DNA from: RGIG426 sp045640165
GTDB lineage: Bacteria > Bacillota > Clostridia > Oscillospirales > Acutalibacteraceae
Length of the DNA: 42,048 nt
Direction: 5' to 3'
Assembly (NCBI GenBank): GCA_045640165.1
Contig: JAZUEK010000009.1
Location: forward strand, 1-42,048
The position numbers were made by a program, and so were the translations under genes. Positions 38,645 through 42,048 of this stretch are shown here, piece after piece. Numbering within the stretch: position 1 is the stretch's first letter; the number at the start of each line of letters is the position of its first letter. The notes beneath the pieces are model-generated. The model did not search any database and was not told the origin of the DNA. It saw only the letters and a list, made by a program, of their open reading frames with translations.

Positions 38645-41260
38645 ATGAAACGCGTTTTGGCGCTCGTTGCGGTCCTGTGTCTTGCCCTCGGCTTGACCGG
38701 ATGCACCTCGACCGCGTCCCTGTTTACGTCGATGACTTTGAACGACGTGAACAAGTGGAACACGAACGACCAGAAATATGAACAACAACAGAGCGATTTC
38801 GGTATTAAAAATATGACCGAAATGGCAAAAGACGGCGATCTTACGTTGTATTTCAACGAAAAGACCACCGAAGTGGCGGTGAAAACGAAAGACGGTTCGG
38901 TTTGGTACTCCAATCCGCAAAACCGCACCTCGTTCAACCAAAACAAACTCGGCACCTACTCGTCTCAGCTGCTCGTTACCACCATCGGTACCACTACCGA
39001 GACGGTGACGGAGGAAAACAACTTCGACGAGAGTGTCCAGTACGGTCAGTTCCAGGTGGAAAAACAGGATAAAGGCTTCAAAATCAAATACCTGTTCGGT
39101 AAAAAGCAGAACGTTCCGCTGTATCCGCAGGCAATGACGGTAGAGAAGTTCGACGAAATCCTCGCCACCCTCAAGAGCACGTCTGACCAGTACAAATTCA
39201 AAAAGTACTACTCTTTGGTGGACTTGACCACCATCGACGATCCGCAGACCCGTTCGACGATTACGGAGAAATACCTGAAAGCCGAAGAACTCGGTCAACT
39301 GCGTGTGCTGAAGACGTCGCCGTCTTCTATCGAAAAGAAAAACGTCCTTAAATATTTGGAGGGCGCCGGCTTTACGATGGAAGATCGAGAGGCTCAGCTC
39401 GAAGCGGTCGGCTTTGTGGATCAAGAGGGCGTCACCAACTACTACACCGTGTCGATGGTGTATACCCTGAAAGACGGTCGCTTGGTGGTGGACGTTCCGA
39501 CGGATGAAATCAGAACCACCGGCGGTGTGATTATTCAAGGTATCACGGTGCTTCCGCACTGGAACACGCAGGACGGTATGGCCACTTCCGAGATGCTGCT
39601 GCCGGACGGTTCCGGCGCCATCGTGAAGCTCGGCGAGACCGCTGCTTCCGGTACGTCCGTGTACCAAGAGAAATTCTACGGCCGCGACTATGCGCAAAGC
39701 CAAAAGACCAGCACGTCCGAGAAAAAGAACCTCTATTTCCCGATGTACGGTCTGTCTAACAAAGACGGCTCGATGTATGCGACCGCCACCGGCGCGGACG
39801 CTACCGCGTTTATGATGGTCAACCCCTGCACTAGCAAAACCGCTCCCGGCTACGGCGGCTTCTACTTCCAGATGGTCGATACCGAGCAGGTGCGTATGAA
39901 TGCAGAGGATACCGACACCGTTACCACCTACGCCAACGAGGCGGTGCTTGATCCGATTCAAGCGGATTACACCTTCCTTGAGAAAACCGCCACCTCTTGG
40001 GTGGACATCGCGCAGAGCTACAAAGCTCGCTTGCAGGCGGAGGGCAAATTGCCCGACGAAAGCAAGGTAGGGGAGAAGATGCCGGTTTCGGTGGAATTCC
40101 TCGGTGCGATCGACGATATCAAAACCGTCGTCGGTGTTCCTACCGAATACATCGTTCCGCTGACCACCTTTAAGCAGGCGGAGGATTTGACCAAAGAAAT
40201 CGCCGAAATGTTCCCGAACAACCAACTCATCGTCCAGTACGACGCGTGGTCGAAGGGCGGCGTGAATGCGGTCATCCAAAGCAAGGTGAAAACCGAGAGC
40301 AAAGTCGGCTCGGTGAAAGAGATGCAATCTCTTGCCGATACGGTTAAGAGCCTCGGCGGCAGCTTCTATCCGTTGGTGGATACCCAGTACGTCTATCGCA
40401 ACAAAGCGTTTGACGGCTTCACCACCACCTCGGGCGCGGCACGCGGCATTCTCCGTGAAGCGGCGTTCAAAGCGGATTTCAACATCTCGAACTTCATGGC
40501 GGATGAAGACGGCTTCTTCGGTTACGTCTTGTCCCCGAGCAAAGGCAAGGATGTGCTCAACGCCTTCCTCGACAGCTACGATGCGAAGTTGGATGTAGAG
40601 ACCCTCGGTCTTACCTATATGGCGTCCGACTTGTCCGGCGACTACTCGCGTGACAACTTCGTGACCCGTAACGCTTCCAAAGCGGAAACGGTCAAGACCC
40701 TCGCCGAGACGGCGGGTAAATTCGGACTCTTGTCCCGTGGAGCGAACGAATACGCGCTCTCGTCGCTGAACGTGGCCTCGCAGGTCGCGATGGCGAGCAA
40801 CGCGCATCCGATTATCGCCTACAGCGTTCCGTTTACGCAAATGATTCTCTCCGGCGAGTTGTCCTACACGGCGGACGTGTGGAACAACGAAGCGGACAGC
40901 GCGTATTACACGTTGCAGTGCATCGAAACGGGCAGTATTCCGGACTTTACCGCGATTGCGGCGGATAACAGCCACGTGAAATACACGAAATACGACCAGT
41001 ACTATGCGGTGACCTTCGAAACGATTAAAGACACCGTGAAACAGGTAACCGACACCGTGACCGACGCGTTGGCGGATGTCTACGGTGCGAAAATGGTCGG
41101 GCATGAGCGCCTGGGCGACAACGTGGTCGTCGTCTCCTACGACAACGGCAACGGCGTGGTCATCAACTACGGCGCGGACGCCGCCAACACCGCTTACGGC
41201 AAGGTGGACGCCGGCAGTTACCTGAAAGTCAAAACCGCGAAAGGAGGGGATGCACAATGA
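38645..41260 (+). CDS. Large DUF5696-like lipoprotein
   Basis: An 871-residue exported lipoprotein, signal ending at lipobox LTGC with Cys20 (KRVLALVAVLCLALGLTGC). From memory it resembles the DUF5696 group found beside sugar ABC transporters. Residues about 50-400 look beta-rich (LTLYFNEKTTEVAVKTKDGS, LLPDGSGAIVKL, YFPMYGLSNKDGSMYATATG). Residues about 440-760 look like alternating beta/alpha units (VSVEFLGAIDDIKTVVG, NNQLIVQYDAWSKGGVNAVI, SLGGSFYPLVDTQYVY, NFMADEDGFFGYVLSP, GLTYMASDLSGDYSRDN), compatible with a glycosidase-like barrel. The last part has VVVVSYDNGNGVVINYG. ATG 38645 was chosen because AAAGGA is 6 bases upstream; ATG 38630 is an alternative. It overlaps the next permease. Confidence 0.78.
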   Translation: MKRVLALVAVLCLALGLTGCTSTASLFTSMTLNDVNKWNTNDQKYEQQQSDFGIKNMTEMAKDGDLTLYFNEKTTEVAVKTKDGSVWYSNPQNRTSFNQNKLGTYSSQLLVTTIGTTTETVTEENNFDESVQYGQFQVEKQDKGFKIKYLFGKKQNVPLYPQAMTVEKFDEILATLKSTSDQYKFKKYYSLVDLTTIDDPQTRSTITEKYLKAEELGQLRVLKTSPSSIEKKNVLKYLEGAGFTMEDREAQLEAVGFVDQEGVTNYYTVSMVYTLKDGRLVVDVPTDEIRTTGGVIIQGITVLPHWNTQDGMATSEMLLPDGSGAIVKLGETAASGTSVYQEKFYGRDYAQSQKTSTSEKKNLYFPMYGLSNKDGSMYATATGADATAFMMVNPCTSKTAPGYGGFYFQMVDTEQVRMNAEDTDTVTTYANEAVLDPIQADYTFLEKTATSWVDIAQSYKARLQAEGKLPDESKVGEKMPVSVEFLGAIDDIKTVVGVPTEYIVPLTTFKQAEDLTKEIAEMFPNNQLIVQYDAWSKGGVNAVIQSKVKTESKVGSVKEMQSLADTVKSLGGSFYPLVDTQYVYRNKAFDGFTTTSGAARGILREAAFKADFNISNFMADEDGFFGYVLSPSKGKDVLNAFLDSYDAKLDVETLGLTYMASDLSGDYSRDNFVTRNASKAETVKTLAETAGKFGLLSRGANEYALSSLNVASQVAMASNAHPIIAYSVPFTQMILSGELSYTADVWNNEADSAYYTLQCIETGSIPDFTAIAADNSHVKYTKYDQYYAVTFETIKDTVKQVTDTVTDALADVYGAKMVGHERLGDNVVVVSYDNGNGVVINYGADAANTAYGKVDAGSYLKVKTAKGGDAQ

Positions 41261-42048
41261 GCAAAAAAGAAAACGCTGTGAAATCCCCGCGTCGCGGCGG
41301 CGGCAAACTGATGACGCGCCGCAATAACACCGGTTGGGCGTTTATTGCGCCGTTCCTCATCGGCTTCCTGCTGTTTTATGCGATTCCGCTGATTCAGTCG
41401 TTGGTGTTCAGCTTCAACGATATCAAAATCGTGGGTGCAACCGGTTACACGCTCGAGCCGAAAGGCTGGGCGAACTACAACCACATTTTGTTCGTGGACC
41501 CGAGCTTCATCAAACGTCTGATGACCGCCATTGAGAATATGGCGCTGGATACCATCATCGTTGTGCCGTTCAGCTTTTTCTCGGCTTTGATTTTGAGCCG
41601 TGAGTTCAAAGGCCGTGCGGCGGCGCGTGCCATCTTCTTCCTGCCTGTTGTGCTTTCCACCGGCGTTCTCGCCTCGATGGATTCCAACAGCCTTATGGAT
41701 CAGCTGATGGCGCGTAGCGCGTCGGATGCGGCGAACGCGATGGGAAGCGGCTTCTCTTCTTCGGAAGTCGTCAACAAACTGCTCGAAGGCAGTATGCCGG
41801 AAAGCATTATCACGTTCATGACCGACTTGAGCGGCAAACTGTATGACGTTATCATCAAATCCGGTTTGCAGATTATCATCTTTATGAGCGGTCTGAACAC
41901 GATTTCCCCGTCCATTTACGAGTCCTCCAGCATCGAGGGCGCGACTGCTTGGGAAAACTTCTGGAAGATTACGTTCCCGATGTGCGGTCCGTACTTGTTA
42001 CTGAACGTGATTTACACGATTATCGACTCGTTCACCAACATCTCCAAC
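41257..42048 (+). CDS. Sugar ABC transporter permease, third, cut by window end
   Basis: An open frame of 264 codons that runs off the window. Basic N-terminus, first membrane segment FIAPFLIGFLLFYAIPLIQS, further segments DTIIVVPFSFFSALILSREF and IFFLPVVLSTGVLASM, then an insertion of about 65 residues (ARSASDAANAMGSGFSSSEV, LLEGSMPESIITFMTDLSGK) before the next segment, and an EAA-like loop YESSSIEGATAWENFWKITF that is less standard than in the other two permeases. AAAGGAGGGG precedes ATG 41257, which overlaps the previous stop (ATGA). A partner permease is expected beyond the window, giving the locus a second transporter channel. Confidence 0.88.
   Translation, partial: MSKKENAVKSPRRGGGKLMTRRNNTGWAFIAPFLIGFLLFYAIPLIQSLVFSFNDIKIVGATGYTLEPKGWANYNHILFVDPSFIKRLMTAIENMALDTIIVVPFSFFSALILSREFKGRAAARAIFFLPVVLSTGVLASMDSNSLMDQLMARSASDAANAMGSGFSSSEVVNKLLEGSMPESIITFMTDLSGKLYDVIIKSGLQIIIFMSGLNTISPSIYESSSIEGATAWENFWKITFPMCGPYLLLNVIYTIIDSFTNISN

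Noticed and set aside
38609..41257. 882-codon open frame on the minus strand opposite the DUF5696-like gene
   Set aside because: Same reason: codon-aligned shadow of a well-supported lipoprotein gene with signal peptide and ribosome binding site.
1..42048. CRISPR arrays, tRNA or rRNA genes, phage or transposase genes
   Set aside because: No regularly spaced direct repeats, no tRNA cloverleaf or rRNA sequence recognised, and no integrase or transposase motifs found on either strand.

Overview
The window looks like chromosome from an uncultured, spore-forming member of the class Clostridia (Firmicutes), probably an Oscillospirales/Ruminococcaceae-type gut bacterium. That placement is inference. 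It rests on the sporulation genes (spoIIR, yqfC, yqfD, ylbJ, cwlD), the dgt-dnaG-rpoD block, a type I dockerin protein, the moderately GC-rich Firmicute codon use and strong AAAGGAGG-type ribosome binding sites. No rRNA, tRNA, CRISPR array, integrase, transposase or phage gene was found.

Layout. 1-1062: two tandem type IV-like prepilins, each followed by a similar stem-loop. 1069-1823: a repeat-rich stretch with one small XRE regulator and a possible 25-residue membrane peptide. 1836-6962 (minus): spoIIR, a YgiQ-family radical SAM gene and polA. 7150-8860 (plus): an IscU/NifU-like scaffold and the GGGtGRT protein. 8910-11798: divergent yqfC-yqfD and ylbJ, then a small cysteine-rich protein. 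11860-15096 (minus): a DUF11 repeat protein without signal peptide, rsmF and a short-chain dehydrogenase. 15296-16114 (plus): a secreted dockerin protein. 16181-23649 (minus): a probable operon dnaD, dnaC, PASTA pseudokinase, membrane protein, cwlD and radA, followed by a TSCPD protein and an unknown protein with their own promoter. 23936-29496 (plus): rpmE, yigZ, dgt, dnaG, rpoD and an Rrf2 regulator. 29845-42048 (plus, runs off the end): a large carbohydrate ABC-import locus.

The most coherent under-described system is the last one. It has a lipoprotein solute-binding protein, a second solute-binding protein of about 1,000 residues with two beta-sandwich-like N-terminal domains, two permeases, a membrane-anchored beta-propeller/TPR protein, a Yip1-type membrane protein, a DUF5696-like lipoprotein and a third permease cut by the window end. 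No ATPase gene is present in the window. Start/stop overlaps tie most of these genes together.

Regulatory reading gave a consistent picture. Sigma-F, sigma-E and sigma-K-like promoter matches sit in front of sporulation genes or candidates: sigma-F before spoIIR, sigma-E before yqfC, ylbJ and cwlD, sigma-K before the DUF11 gene. Most housekeeping promoters here have a -35 that begins TTGC, at exactly 17 bp spacing from a good -10. The rpmE leader can form two mutually exclusive helices, one of which covers the ribosome binding site. The kinase-like PASTA protein has lost its catalytic residues. All functional calls come from reading the sequence; no database search was run.
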